NCBI GenBank assembly: GCA_964596375.1
Contig: CAZQTO010000066.1
Location: 1 to 12,496, forward strand
DNA from: UBA1543 sp964596375
GTDB lineage: Bacteria > Pseudomonadota > Zetaproteobacteria > Mariprofundales > Mariprofundaceae
Direction: 5' to 3'
Length of the DNA stretch: 12,496 nucleotides
Below are positions 1-5,793 of the stretch, piece after piece. The notes beneath the pieces are model-generated. The model ran no database searches. It saw only the letters and a list, made by a program, of their open reading frames with translations, and was not told the DNA's origin. Position numbers and translations under genes: made by a program. Position 1 is the first letter of the stretch; the number at the start of each line of letters is the position of its first letter.

Positions 1-656
1 AACGCAAGAATCAGAAGGTTCTGGAGGAGGCTCCAAGTTCTTTTGTGGATGAAAAAACTCGCAAGGCCATCTGCGATGCAGGCGTAGCTGCAGCGGCAGC
101 AGTCAACTATGTCGGTGCCGGGACCATCGAGTTCCTGATGAATCCCGACAAGTCATTCTACTTCATCGAAATGAATACACGTATTCAGGTGGAGCATCCG
201 GTAACCGAATGGATTACCGGTGTCGATCTTGTCGAATGGCAGATTCGCGTGGCTGCAGGTGAAAAGCTCGCCTTCGCCCAAAAAGACATCAAGATGAAGG
301 GGCACGCCATCGAATGCCGCATCAATGCCGAGCATCCGTTCAAATTCACCCCGTCTCCGGGAACCATCTCGCTGTATCACGCACCCGGCGGTCGCAGCGT
401 GCGCATCGATTCAGCAATCTATTCCGGTTATACGATCCCGCCTTACTACGATTCAATGATCGGCAAGATCATCACTCATGCTCGCGACAGGCAGAAATGC
501 ATTCGCCGCATGCAGCGCGCCATTGATGAGCTGGCTATTATCGGCATCACGACCAACCAGGAACTGCACCGACGCCTGCTGGCCAATCCCGGCTTTCAGA
601 AGGGTGATTTCAACATCCATTTCCTCGAACGCTGGCTCAAGGAAATGCACGCTTGA
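1..656 (+). CDS. accC: Biotin carboxylase subunit of acetyl-CoA carboxylase, 3' part
   Basis: The last 217 codons of an AccC-type biotin carboxylase; the reading frame is open from base 3 and the 5' half lies outside the window (the family is about 445-450 residues). AccC carboxylates biotin on AccB using ATP and bicarbonate, the first step of malonyl-CoA formation in the cytosol. The visible part holds the end of the ATP-grasp domain with the FIEMNTRIQVEHPVTE signature, which carries the metal- and bicarbonate-site Glu, Arg, Gln and Glu residues, then the C-terminal domain with APGGRSVRIDS, whose Arg matches the catalytic Arg338 region of the E. coli enzyme. The incoming part (QKVLEEAPS) is also typical. 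Ile replaces the usual Leu in NTRLQ, a conservative change. accB would be expected just upstream, outside the window. The stop is followed by two stem-loops and the convergent aroG. Confidence 0.96.
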   Translation, partial: RKNQKVLEEAPSSFVDEKTRKAICDAGVAAAAAVNYVGAGTIEFLMNPDKSFYFIEMNTRIQVEHPVTEWITGVDLVEWQIRVAAGEKLAFAQKDIKMKGHAIECRINAEHPFKFTPSPGTISLYHAPGGRSVRIDSAIYSGYTIPPYYDSMIGKIITHARDRQKCIRRMQRAIDELAIIGITTNQELHRRLLANPGFQKGDFNIHFLERWLKEMHA

Positions 657-659
657 AGC

Positions 660-679
660 TATCGATGACTGGATCGATA
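660..679 (+). repeat. Stem-loop after accC
   Basis: Perfect 7-bp inverted repeat TATCGAT / ATCGATA with a 6-nt loop, starting 3 bases after the accC stop. It is AT-rich and followed by AAATCCCTA, so it is not a classic U-tailed terminator. It may help protect the accC 3' end or act together with the GC-rich hairpin next to it. Confidence 0.45.
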
Positions 680-687
680 AATCCCTA

Positions 688-705
688 GCCCCTCTTCGGA
701 GGGGC
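688..705. terminator. GC-rich hairpin between convergent accC and aroG, likely bidirectional terminator
   Basis: Perfect 7-bp stem GCCCCTC / GAGGGGC closed on the plus strand by a C(UUCG)G tetraloop, one of the most stable RNA loops. It lies in the 53-bp gap between two converging genes, where a shared terminator is expected. Neither side has a long U run: the minus-strand transcript continues TAGGGATTTAT, the plus strand CGACTCAG. Termination efficiency is therefore uncertain, but the position and stability are convincing. Confidence 0.55.
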
Positions 706-709
706 CGAC

Positions 710-1777
710 TCAGGCACGCCGACGTTGACGAACAGCTGAAGCCAGCTCCTCAAGAACGGCTCTGGTATCCTCCCAGCCGATACAGGCATCGGTAACACTC
801 TGACCGAAAACCAGTTCGCGCCCGGGAACCACATCCTGCCGCCCTTCCTTCAGGTGGCTTTCTATCATCACGCCGGTAATGGCATGGTTGCCCAGAGCGA
901 TCTGCCCGGCCACATCATGGCCGACAACAATCTGCCGCTCGAACTTCTTGCTGCTGTTGGCATGCGAGAAATCAATCATCAGGCGAGCCGGCAACCCGGC
1001 GGACTGCAACTCATCGCACGCCTGCTGCACACTGGCGGCATCATAGTTGGGCTGACTTCCGCCGCGCAGGATGACATGGCAATCCTTGTTTCCGGACGTG
1101 GAAAAAATGGCCGACCGACCCTGCTTGGTCAGTGACATGAAATGATGCGGATGCGATGCCGCACGCAGCGCGTCGAGAGCGACCTGCAGGCCGCCATCGG
1201 TAGCATTCTTGAATCCAACAGGGCAGGACAGGCCGCTGGCCAGCTCGCGATGTGACTGGGACTCAGTGGTACGGGCGCCAATCGCACCCCAACTGATCAG
1301 ATCGGCCACGTACTGCGGGCTGATAAGATCGAGAAATTCCGTGCCGGCGGGTACACCCATCTCATTAATGTCGAGCAATAGCTGCCGAGCGAGCTTAAGG
1401 CCTTTATTGATATGAAACGTTCCGTCCAGATTGGGATCGTTGATCAAGCCCTTCCAGCCAACGGTTGTGCGCGGCTTCTCAAAATAGGTGCGCATAATGA
1501 TGAGCAGGTCATCGCCCAATTCAGCACGGGCAGCCTTCAGATGACCGGCATATTCGCGCGCGGCATCCGGGTTATGGATCGAACAGGGGCCGACCACGAC
1601 CAACAGACGATCATCCTCGCCCTGCAGAATGGCATGGATAGCCTGCCGTGCCTCAAAGGTAGTCTTAGCCGCCACCTCGGTGATCGGATGCTCGCTATGC
1701 AGCTGCTCCGGAGGAACCACCTCATGTACGCCAGTAATGCGTAAATCATCGGTTTCGTATGTCTGTTGTGTCGTCAT
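710..1777 (-). CDS. aroG: 3-deoxy-7-phosphoheptulonate (DAHP) synthase, class I alpha (AroG/AroF/AroH type)
   Basis: Condenses phosphoenolpyruvate with erythrose 4-phosphate, the first committed step of the shikimate pathway. With the start chosen here the protein has 355 residues, against 350 for E. coli AroG. Metal ligands align with E. coli C61, H268, E302 and D326: Cys65 in GPCSIHN, His272 in DFSHANS, Glu306 in IESHLKEG and Asp330 in SVTDACIGWED. Substrate-binding blocks MRTYFEKPRTTVGWKG, GARTTESQSHRE and GFKNATDGG are intact. Two ATG codons lie in tandem at 1780 and 1777; a GAGG at 1784-1787 is 6 nt from the second and 3 nt from the first, so the second is preferred. The frame stays open upstream to 1891, but that part resembles nothing in the family. 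Which aromatic amino acid inhibits it cannot be read from the sequence. Confidence 0.95.
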   Translation of the reverse strand: MTTQQTYETDDLRITGVHEVVPPEQLHSEHPITEVAAKTTFEARQAIHAILQGEDDRLLVVVGPCSIHNPDAAREYAGHLKAARAELGDDLLIIMRTYFEKPRTTVGWKGLINDPNLDGTFHINKGLKLARQLLLDINEMGVPAGTEFLDLISPQYVADLISWGAIGARTTESQSHRELASGLSCPVGFKNATDGGLQVALDALRAASHPHHFMSLTKQGRSAIFSTSGNKDCHVILRGGSQPNYDAASVQQACDELQSAGLPARLMIDFSHANSSKKFERQIVVGHDVAGQIALGNHAITGVMIESHLKEGRQDVVPGRELVFGQSVTDACIGWEDTRAVLEELASAVRQRRRA

Positions 1778-1796
1778 CATTTGCCTCGGGCGCGCA

Positions 1797-1802
1797 ACTA
1801 TA
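1797..1802 (-). promoter_or_regulatory. Possible -10 element upstream of aroG
   Basis: The minus strand reads TATAGT about 20 bp before the aroG start, matching five of six positions of the sigma-70 -10 box. No convincing -35 hexamer is seen 16-18 bp further upstream, so this is only a candidate. No leader peptide with an aromatic-codon run or obvious TyrR-type site was recognised in the 145-bp gap to the upstream phosphatase gene. Confidence 0.25.
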
Positions 1803-1922
1803 CGCATCCGACAACGATTTTCGAGTATTTGAATGACGCTTTCGAACGACGGAGCCTTTTCGACAACAACCACCCCTCCGGCAAACGGCAATCGCCCGGA
1901 GCCTGCATCCCGTAGCCAACCA

Positions 1923-2516
1923 TCAGGGCCTGCAATTTAGCGCTGAAAGCAGGCTGCGATGATTGTCTACGTGCACGCGACTCCACGCAGCATAGGGCAT
2001 GGCAAAACGACGGGTGGTCGGCAGATCCGCTCCGAGCACATGAGCGAGAATGACCCTCAGGGTTCCTGAATGCCCCAGCAATAGAATATGTTGTCCTGCA
2101 TGCCTGCCAAGCAGTGCATCCCAGGCACGCACCACCCTGGTGGCAAAATCCTCGATGCGCTCGGCACCGGGAATCTGCATACCGACCGGATTCTCTCTCC
2201 AACGGGGTAACATGCCGGGAAAGCCTTGCTCAATCTCATCGGCGCTCAAGCTCTCCCACTCGCCATAAAACATCTCCCTGAAATCATCCACGACCTCGCA
2301 GGCAATGCCCGCCTGCGCGGCCCAGTCTTCTGCCGGCTTGCGGCAGCGACCAAGCGGAGACGTTACAATAACCCCCACCTGTGCATTCAGCTTCGCCCAA
2401 ACTGCATCCATATCGGCACGGCCTGCAGTCGTCAAATCTGCCTCAATACTGCCGCGATAGCGTAAGCCACCCACCAGCGCGCCATGGCGCAATAGCTCAA
2501 TCGTTGTTCCTGACAT
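1923..2516 (-). CDS. Histidine phosphatase superfamily protein, CobC/alpha-ribazole phosphatase-like
   Basis: A 197-residue protein of the branch-1 histidine phosphatase (phosphoglycerate mutase-like) superfamily. The catalytic LLRHG is at residues 8-12 (His11 is the phospho-acceptor), followed by YRGSIEADLTTAG, which matches the CobC-type region after RHG, then SPLGRC near 53-58 with the second phosphate-binding Arg, the acid in MFYGEWE (Glu86), and the second histidine in LLLGHSG (His149). CobC removes the phosphate from alpha-ribazole phosphate late in cobalamin assembly, but no cobalamin gene is visible here and related enzymes act on other phosphomonoesters, so the substrate is open. The ATG at 2516 has GGAGT 11 nt upstream. 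It sits upstream of aroG in the same direction and is divergent from folE with 79 bp between the starts. Confidence 0.85.
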   Translation of the reverse strand: MSGTTIELLRHGALVGGLRYRGSIEADLTTAGRADMDAVWAKLNAQVGVIVTSPLGRCRKPAEDWAAQAGIACEVVDDFREMFYGEWESLSADEIEQGFPGMLPRWRENPVGMQIPGAERIEDFATRVVRAWDALLGRHAGQHILLLGHSGTLRVILAHVLGADLPTTRRFAMPYAAWSRVHVDNHRSLLSALNCRP

Positions 2517-2569
2517 ATCAGCCCGTTACTCCTTGGGGTTTTTCGCCGGCTGCAAATGCGCTAACGTGT

Positions 2570-2582
2570 GTGCATCATGCAC
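2570..2582. repeat. Small palindrome in the phosphatase/folE divergent region
   Basis: GTGCAT-C-ATGCAC, a perfect 6-bp inverted repeat about a single base, lying 13 bp before the folE start, within the expected 5' UTR. It could be an operator half-site pair or chance. No clear -35/-10 pair was found for either divergent gene in the 79-bp gap. Confidence 0.3.
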
Positions 2583-2595
2583 CCCCGAGGTTCCC

Positions 2596-3204
2596 ATGCA
2601 AGATTTTGACCCGACCGACCCGAATCCAACCCGAGCTGATTCCGTTGCTGCCATGGAACATGTGCGCGCCCTGCTCACCCATATCGGCGAAGACCCGACA
2701 CGCGAGGGCTTGGTGGAAACACCCAAGCGCGTGATTGCCGCTTTCGAGGAATATTTCTCCGGCTACAGCGAAGACCCTCGCGAGCATCTGCAGAAAACCT
2801 TCGAAGAGGTCGAGGGCTACGATGAAATGGTGCTGGTCTCCGATATCGATGTGCACAGCCACTGCGAACATCATATGGCGCCATTTGTCGGCAAGGCGCA
2901 TGTTGCCTACATTCCCGATGGCCGTGTGGTTGGCCTGTCCAAGCTGGCTCGCGTGGTTGATGTCTATGCCCGCCGCTTGCAGGTGCAGGAAAAGCTGACC
3001 ATGCAGATCGCACAGGCCATTGAAGAGGTGCTGCAACCCAAGGGTGTAGCCGTCATCATCCAGTGCCGTCATTTCTGCATGTGCCATCGCGGCGTGCGCA
3101 AGCCCTATGCCTGGACCACAACCTCCAAGCTATCCGGAGCCTTTCGCAACAACCCGTCTTCCCGCCTTGAACTCTTCAAACTCATCAGCATGGATAAGGA
3201 CTGA
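2596..3204 (+). CDS. folE: GTP cyclohydrolase I (type IA)
   Basis: Converts GTP to dihydroneopterin triphosphate, the entry step to tetrahydrofolate and pterins. It is a 202-residue protein, close to the bacterial norm of 190-220. Zinc ligands are visible as Cys90 and His93 in DVHSHCEHHMAPF and Cys161 in RHFCMCHRGV; His159 and Arg165 match the GTP-site residues. The block VVGLSKLARVVDVYARRLQVQE is diagnostic of the family, and the C-terminal TTTSKLSGAFRNNPSSR is typical. The ATG at 2596 is chosen because GAGG lies 5 nt upstream; a TTG 63 bases earlier keeps the frame open but adds a Cys-rich tail not seen in the family. Two extra cysteines, 157 and 163, flank the zinc cysteine and are unusual. 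hemH begins 4 bases after the stop, so the pair is almost certainly one transcript. Confidence 0.96.
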   Translation: MQDFDPTDPNPTRADSVAAMEHVRALLTHIGEDPTREGLVETPKRVIAAFEEYFSGYSEDPREHLQKTFEEVEGYDEMVLVSDIDVHSHCEHHMAPFVGKAHVAYIPDGRVVGLSKLARVVDVYARRLQVQEKLTMQIAQAIEEVLQPKGVAVIIQCRHFCMCHRGVRKPYAWTTTSKLSGAFRNNPSSRLELFKLISMDKD

Positions 3205-3208
3205 ACCC

Positions 3209-4210
3209 ATGGCCAAAGAAACACCTGTCGGCATTCTGTTAACCAATCTCGGCACGCCCGATACACCCAACTGCCCCGGCCTGCGCCGTTATCTGGGCGA
3301 ATTCCTGTGGGATCGCCGGGTGGTGGATGTGCCGCGTCCGATATGGTGGCTGATTCTCAATCTTATTATCGTGAACTTCCGCTCACCGCGCTCTGCCGCC
3401 CTGTACCGCAAGGTCTGGACAGAAGAAGGTTCTCCGCTGCTGGCTATCGGACGCAGGCAGCAGAAGGCCTTGCAGATGACATTGGATGCCTCGCATCCGG
3501 GTGGTTTCAAGATTGAACTGGCCATGCGCTACGGCAACCCGTCGATTGCCGCCGGCATGCAGGCGCTGGAGAAGGCAGGCTGCAACCGCGTGCTGGTGCT
3601 TCCGCTGTATCCACAATACTCGTCAAGCACCACTGCCTCCACCTTCGATGCTGTTGCCGAGACGTTTAAGACAGGGCGCAATATGCCGGAGCTGCGCTTT
3701 GTGCGGCAGTACTATCAGGATCCGGCCTATATCAAGGCGCTGGCCGCCAGCATCCGCGAAGACATCATCGAAAATGGGCAGCCGGATAAATTGCTGTTTT
3801 CCTTCCATGGCATTCCGCAGCGTTATCACGCCACGGGCGATCCGTATCCCGACGAGTGCCATGCCACAGCAACACTGCTTGCGGACGAACTGAACATCCC
3901 CGATGACGCCTGGATGCTCACCTTCCAGTCACGCTTCGGACGCGAACCGTGGATGCAACCGTATACCGACAAAACACTGGAAGCCCTGCCTGACGAGGGC
4001 GTGAAAAGCGTGGCCATTGCATGCCCGGGATTCAGCGCCGACTGTCTGGAAACGCTGGAAGAGATCGCCATGGAAAACAGGCATGTTTTCACTGAGCACG
4101 GAGGCAAGTCCTATCGTTACATTCCGGCCCTGAACGATCGCGATGATCACATTCAGGCGCTGGCCGGTATCGTCCGGCATCATTGCCAGGGCTGGCTCAG
4201 CAACTCATAA
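3209..4210 (+). CDS. hemH: Ferrochelatase
   Basis: Inserts Fe(II) into protoporphyrin IX, the last step of haem b synthesis, at the inner face of the cytoplasmic membrane. It has 333 residues, within the bacterial range of 310-370. The N-terminal GILLTNLGTPDTP, the YSSSTTAST loop near 137-144, the catalytic His200 in FSFHGIPQRY, the TFQSRFGREPWMQPYTD block (239-254) and the acidic motif PGFSADCLETLEEI with Glu281 are all present. The hydrophobic patch IWWLILNLIIVNF (45-57) corresponds to the membrane-facing lip. The ATG at 3209 is preferred: AAGGA lies 8 nt upstream inside the end of folE, and the protein then begins as the family does. The frame is open further upstream within folE, which is a shadow. 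Only 4 bases separate it from the folE stop, suggesting translational coupling. Confidence 0.96.
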   Translation: MAKETPVGILLTNLGTPDTPNCPGLRRYLGEFLWDRRVVDVPRPIWWLILNLIIVNFRSPRSAALYRKVWTEEGSPLLAIGRRQQKALQMTLDASHPGGFKIELAMRYGNPSIAAGMQALEKAGCNRVLVLPLYPQYSSSTTASTFDAVAETFKTGRNMPELRFVRQYYQDPAYIKALAASIREDIIENGQPDKLLFSFHGIPQRYHATGDPYPDECHATATLLADELNIPDDAWMLTFQSRFGREPWMQPYTDKTLEALPDEGVKSVAIACPGFSADCLETLEEIAMENRHVFTEHGGKSYRYIPALNDRDDHIQALAGIVRHHCQGWLSNS

Positions 4211-4246
4211 AAAAGGAATTTAAACTTCTGGTTTTGGGTCCCGATT

Positions 4247-4339
4247 GTAGCTGTGCCGGGACATGTGCTTGTGAAACGGAAACTGCGCAAAAATTTGCGC
4301 CCGTTTCGTAAGTGCATGGCACGGAGTTTTCACAGCTAC
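4247..4339 (+). repeat. Long imperfect hairpin downstream of hemH
   Basis: An outer 9-bp perfect inverted repeat, GTAGCTGTG (4247-4255) with CACAGCTAC (4331-4339), encloses 18-nt arms at 4262-4279 and 4301-4318. Read as plus-strand RNA, the 18-nt arms pair with 14 Watson-Crick and four G-U pairs and no true mismatch. The apex is GCGCAAA / TTTGCGC (4285-4300) with a tiny loop, after a 5-nt bulge on the 5' side. It would form in the 3' UTR of the folE-hemH transcript. No U tract follows, so it is not a simple intrinsic terminator. Confidence 0.65.
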
Positions 4340-4357
4340 GCCGGGCGCTTTTGATTC

Positions 4358-4426
4358 GGACCATCCATAGTCCTCAGGGCTACGCCCCGCCCTTTGGGCG
4401 CCCAATTCAGCAAGCCTGCCGAATTG
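4358..4426. repeat. Four consecutive short hairpins
   Basis: In order: GGAC/GTCC (4358-4373, 8-nt loop), GGGC-TAC-GCCC (4377-4387), CGCCC-TTT-GGGCG (4388-4400), and CAATTC/GAATTG (4403-4426), the last with an inner GCA/TGC pair. They lie nearly head to tail with gaps of zero to three bases. Such back-to-back stems are typical of repetitive extragenic palindromic arrays, not of coding or promoter DNA. Confidence 0.6.
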
Positions 4427-4431
4427 TCTTG

Positions 4432-4461
4432 GTTCGTTCTTTGTGCGCACAAAGAACGAAC
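4432..4461. repeat. Perfect 30-bp palindrome
   Basis: The half-site GTTCGTTCTTTGTGC is followed immediately by its exact reverse complement, with no spacer, centred between 4446 and 4447. There is no mismatch over 15 bp per arm. It lies 36 bp beyond the trhO stop and could form a cruciform or a very stable hairpin in either transcript. A role as bidirectional terminator, protein-binding site or repeat terminus is possible; the sequence alone does not decide. Confidence 0.8.
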
Positions 4462-4496
4462 GAAATCCCTTACCTCAAAGCCCCTCTGGGTAGCCG

Positions 4497-5492
4497 TCAG
4501 GCCGATTCGCGCAGGTAGCGCGGTGGTTTCAATCCGGCCTTTCGTTTCTCCTCGAGCTTGGCATGCCTCTGCGCTTCGATATTCATCCCGATGTGCTCGC
4601 GGTGGTGGGCCTCGGCCAGTTCCGTCTGCCTCTGCCGCTCGCGCAGCCGGGATTTTTTCTCCTCGGTCAGCTCACTAATACAGTGCGGACAGCTCACGCC
4701 TTCCTCATACTCCGGCACCTGTCGCTCGGCAGCAGTCAGCGGAAAACGGCAGCCGCGACACATGGTGTAATCGCCCGGAATCAAACCGTGGCCCACACTC
4801 ACCCGCTCATCAAACACAAAGCATTCACCTTCCCACATGCTTTCCTCAGCTGGCACCAGTTCCAGATATTTGAGGATGCCTCCCTTGAGGTGATACACCG
4901 AATCAAACCCGTGCTGCAGCATGTAGGCGGAGGCTTTTTCGCAGCGAATACCGCCGGTGCAAAACATCGCCACGCGTTTGTGTTGTTCGGGATTGTAATG
5001 GCTCTGCACAAACTCAGGGAATTCGCGGAACGTCTTGGTGTCGGGATTCACCGCACCCTTGAAGGTGCCAACCTCGTATTCGTAATCGTTGCGTGTATCC
5101 AGCAACAGCACTTCGGGATCTGAAATCAGTGCATTCCAGTCCTGTGGCTCGATGTATTGCCCGACACACACATTCGGATCGGCCTCGGGAGCACCGAGGG
5201 TGACAATCTCCTTCTTCAGTTTCACCTTCATGCGATAAAACGGCATGGCATCAGTGAACGATTCCTTGTGCTCCAGCTGCGCCAGCCGGGCATCGGCATG
5301 CAGGTGGGCAAGCAATGCATCAATACCCTCGCGGCTTCCGGCCACCGTGCCATTAATCCCCTCAGCCGCCAGCAGCAGGGAGCCCTTGATCCCCGCCGCA
5401 TCGCACACGCCCTGAATGATTCCGCGCATGTCACGGAAATTCTCCAGCCTGGCAAAATGATAAAGTGCTGCGACAACAATTTGACTACCCAT
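4497..5492 (-). CDS. trhO: tRNA uridine 5-hydroxylase TrhO (YceA family, rhodanese domain)
   Basis: TrhO makes 5-hydroxyuridine at wobble position 34 of tRNAs in an oxygen-dependent reaction. The protein has 331 residues against 350 for E. coli TrhO. An N-terminal acylphosphatase-like UPF0176 domain (ALYHFARLEN, then LLAAEGINGTVAGS at 40-53) precedes a rhodanese domain with LLDTRNDYEYEVGTFKGAVNP (130-150) and the active loop CTGGIRC (178-184; Cys178 is the expected catalytic cysteine). A C-terminal CxxC pair (Cys245/248 and Cys268/271) suggests a zinc knuckle, and the tail is highly charged. The ATG at 5492 has GGAG 8 nt upstream and fits the family start; the frame stays open to 5828 upstream but crosses the divergent promoter region, so that extension is rejected. 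It stands alone, divergent from the ATPase operon. Confidence 0.93.
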   Translation of the reverse strand: MGSQIVVAALYHFARLENFRDMRGIIQGVCDAAGIKGSLLLAAEGINGTVAGSREGIDALLAHLHADARLAQLEHKESFTDAMPFYRMKVKLKKEIVTLGAPEADPNVCVGQYIEPQDWNALISDPEVLLLDTRNDYEYEVGTFKGAVNPDTKTFREFPEFVQSHYNPEQHKRVAMFCTGGIRCEKASAYMLQHGFDSVYHLKGGILKYLELVPAEESMWEGECFVFDERVSVGHGLIPGDYTMCRGCRFPLTAAERQVPEYEEGVSCPHCISELTEEKKSRLRERQRQTELAEAHHREHIGMNIEAQRHAKLEEKRKAGLKPPRYLRESA

Positions 5493-5664
5493 TCGTAATG
5501 CTCCGTTAACCCTTATTTCGCAAGGGGCGGAATCATGCCAAAAGCAACAGGCTTTCACCACACAGCGTACGAGATAAGGCGACATCCCATCCGGATGCTG
5601 AAAAAGTGCGCAATATAGCCTGTAATCATCGCTCCGGGGGTTTTGCCTCCCTTGAGCTTTCCTG

Positions 5665-5686
5665 TTTTCGACTTTCTCTGCGAAAA
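5665..5686. promoter_or_regulatory. Possible enhancer-binding (UAS) inverted repeat
   Basis: TTTTCG-N10-CGAAAA, a dyad with 22-bp span centred about 70 bp upstream of the expected sigma-54 start site. Bacterial enhancer-binding proteins usually bind such dyads 70-150 bp upstream. A related direct repeat, CTTTCTCTGCG at 5672-5682 and CTTTCTCCGCA at 5699-5709, overlaps. Activator identity is unknown. Confidence 0.35.
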
Positions 5687-5720
5687 TCCAGATCCGGTCT
5701 TTCTCCGCAAGGTCCTCAAA

Positions 5721-5736
5721 TGGCACTGAAATTGCT
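5721..5736 (+). promoter_or_regulatory. Sigma-54 (RpoN) promoter of the ATPase-HDOD operon
   Basis: TGGCAC-TGAAA-TTGCT matches the -24/-12 consensus TGGCAC-N5-TTGCW at every defined position, with the correct spacing between the invariant GG and GC. Transcription would start near 5747, leaving about a 47-nt leader before the ATG at 5794. It points into the operon and away from trhO. Sigma-54 transcription needs an AAA+ activator, which is not encoded in the window. Confidence 0.85.
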
Positions 5737-5793
5737 GCCCTGCTACGCACAACCAACTTCGCAACACTGAACAGCCGGCGCACAGGAGGTGCG

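Larger units (their letters stand above)
4211..4496. other. 286-bp non-coding block rich in inverted repeats
   Basis: No supported gene lies between the converging hemH and trhO. A 76-codon minus-strand reading frame (4220-4450) exists only because the repeat is open; it begins inside the palindrome, has no ribosome-binding site I can see, and lacks any recognisable domain. The block holds a long hairpin (4247-4339), an inverted repeat GTCCCG/CGGGAC (4238-4262), a run of four further hairpins (4358-4426) and a 30-bp palindrome (4432-4461). This density is typical of a composite repetitive extragenic palindromic element or a MITE-like relic, so copies elsewhere in the genome are likely. Confidence 0.75.
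5493..5793. other. 301-bp divergent intergenic region, trhO / ATPase operon
   Basis: No gene is supported here. The right part holds a sigma-54 promoter (5721-5736) and a possible upstream activator site (5665-5686). For trhO, a TATATT-like -10 on the minus strand at 5612-5617 lacks a -35 partner, so its promoter is unresolved. A 10-bp palindrome CATCCGGATG lies near 5589-5598. Confidence 0.6.

Noticed and set aside
1778..1891. 38-codon 5' extension of aroG
   Set aside because: It does not resemble DAHP synthase, and the tandem ATG at 1777-1780 is preceded by GAGG and gives the expected length.
2533..2595. TTG-initiated 5' extension of folE
   Set aside because: It begins in the divergent promoter gap and adds a Cys-rich stretch foreign to the family; ATG 2596 has a proper ribosome-binding site.
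4220..4450. 76-codon minus-strand reading frame in the hemH-trhO gap
   Set aside because: It starts inside the 30-bp palindrome, runs through the whole set of hairpins, has no ribosome-binding site and no recognisable domain. It is best explained as an open frame across a repeat.
5612..5617. TATATT as -10 of trhO
   Set aside because: No -35 at any usual spacing and a leader of over 100 nt; kept only as a mention in the intergenic entry.
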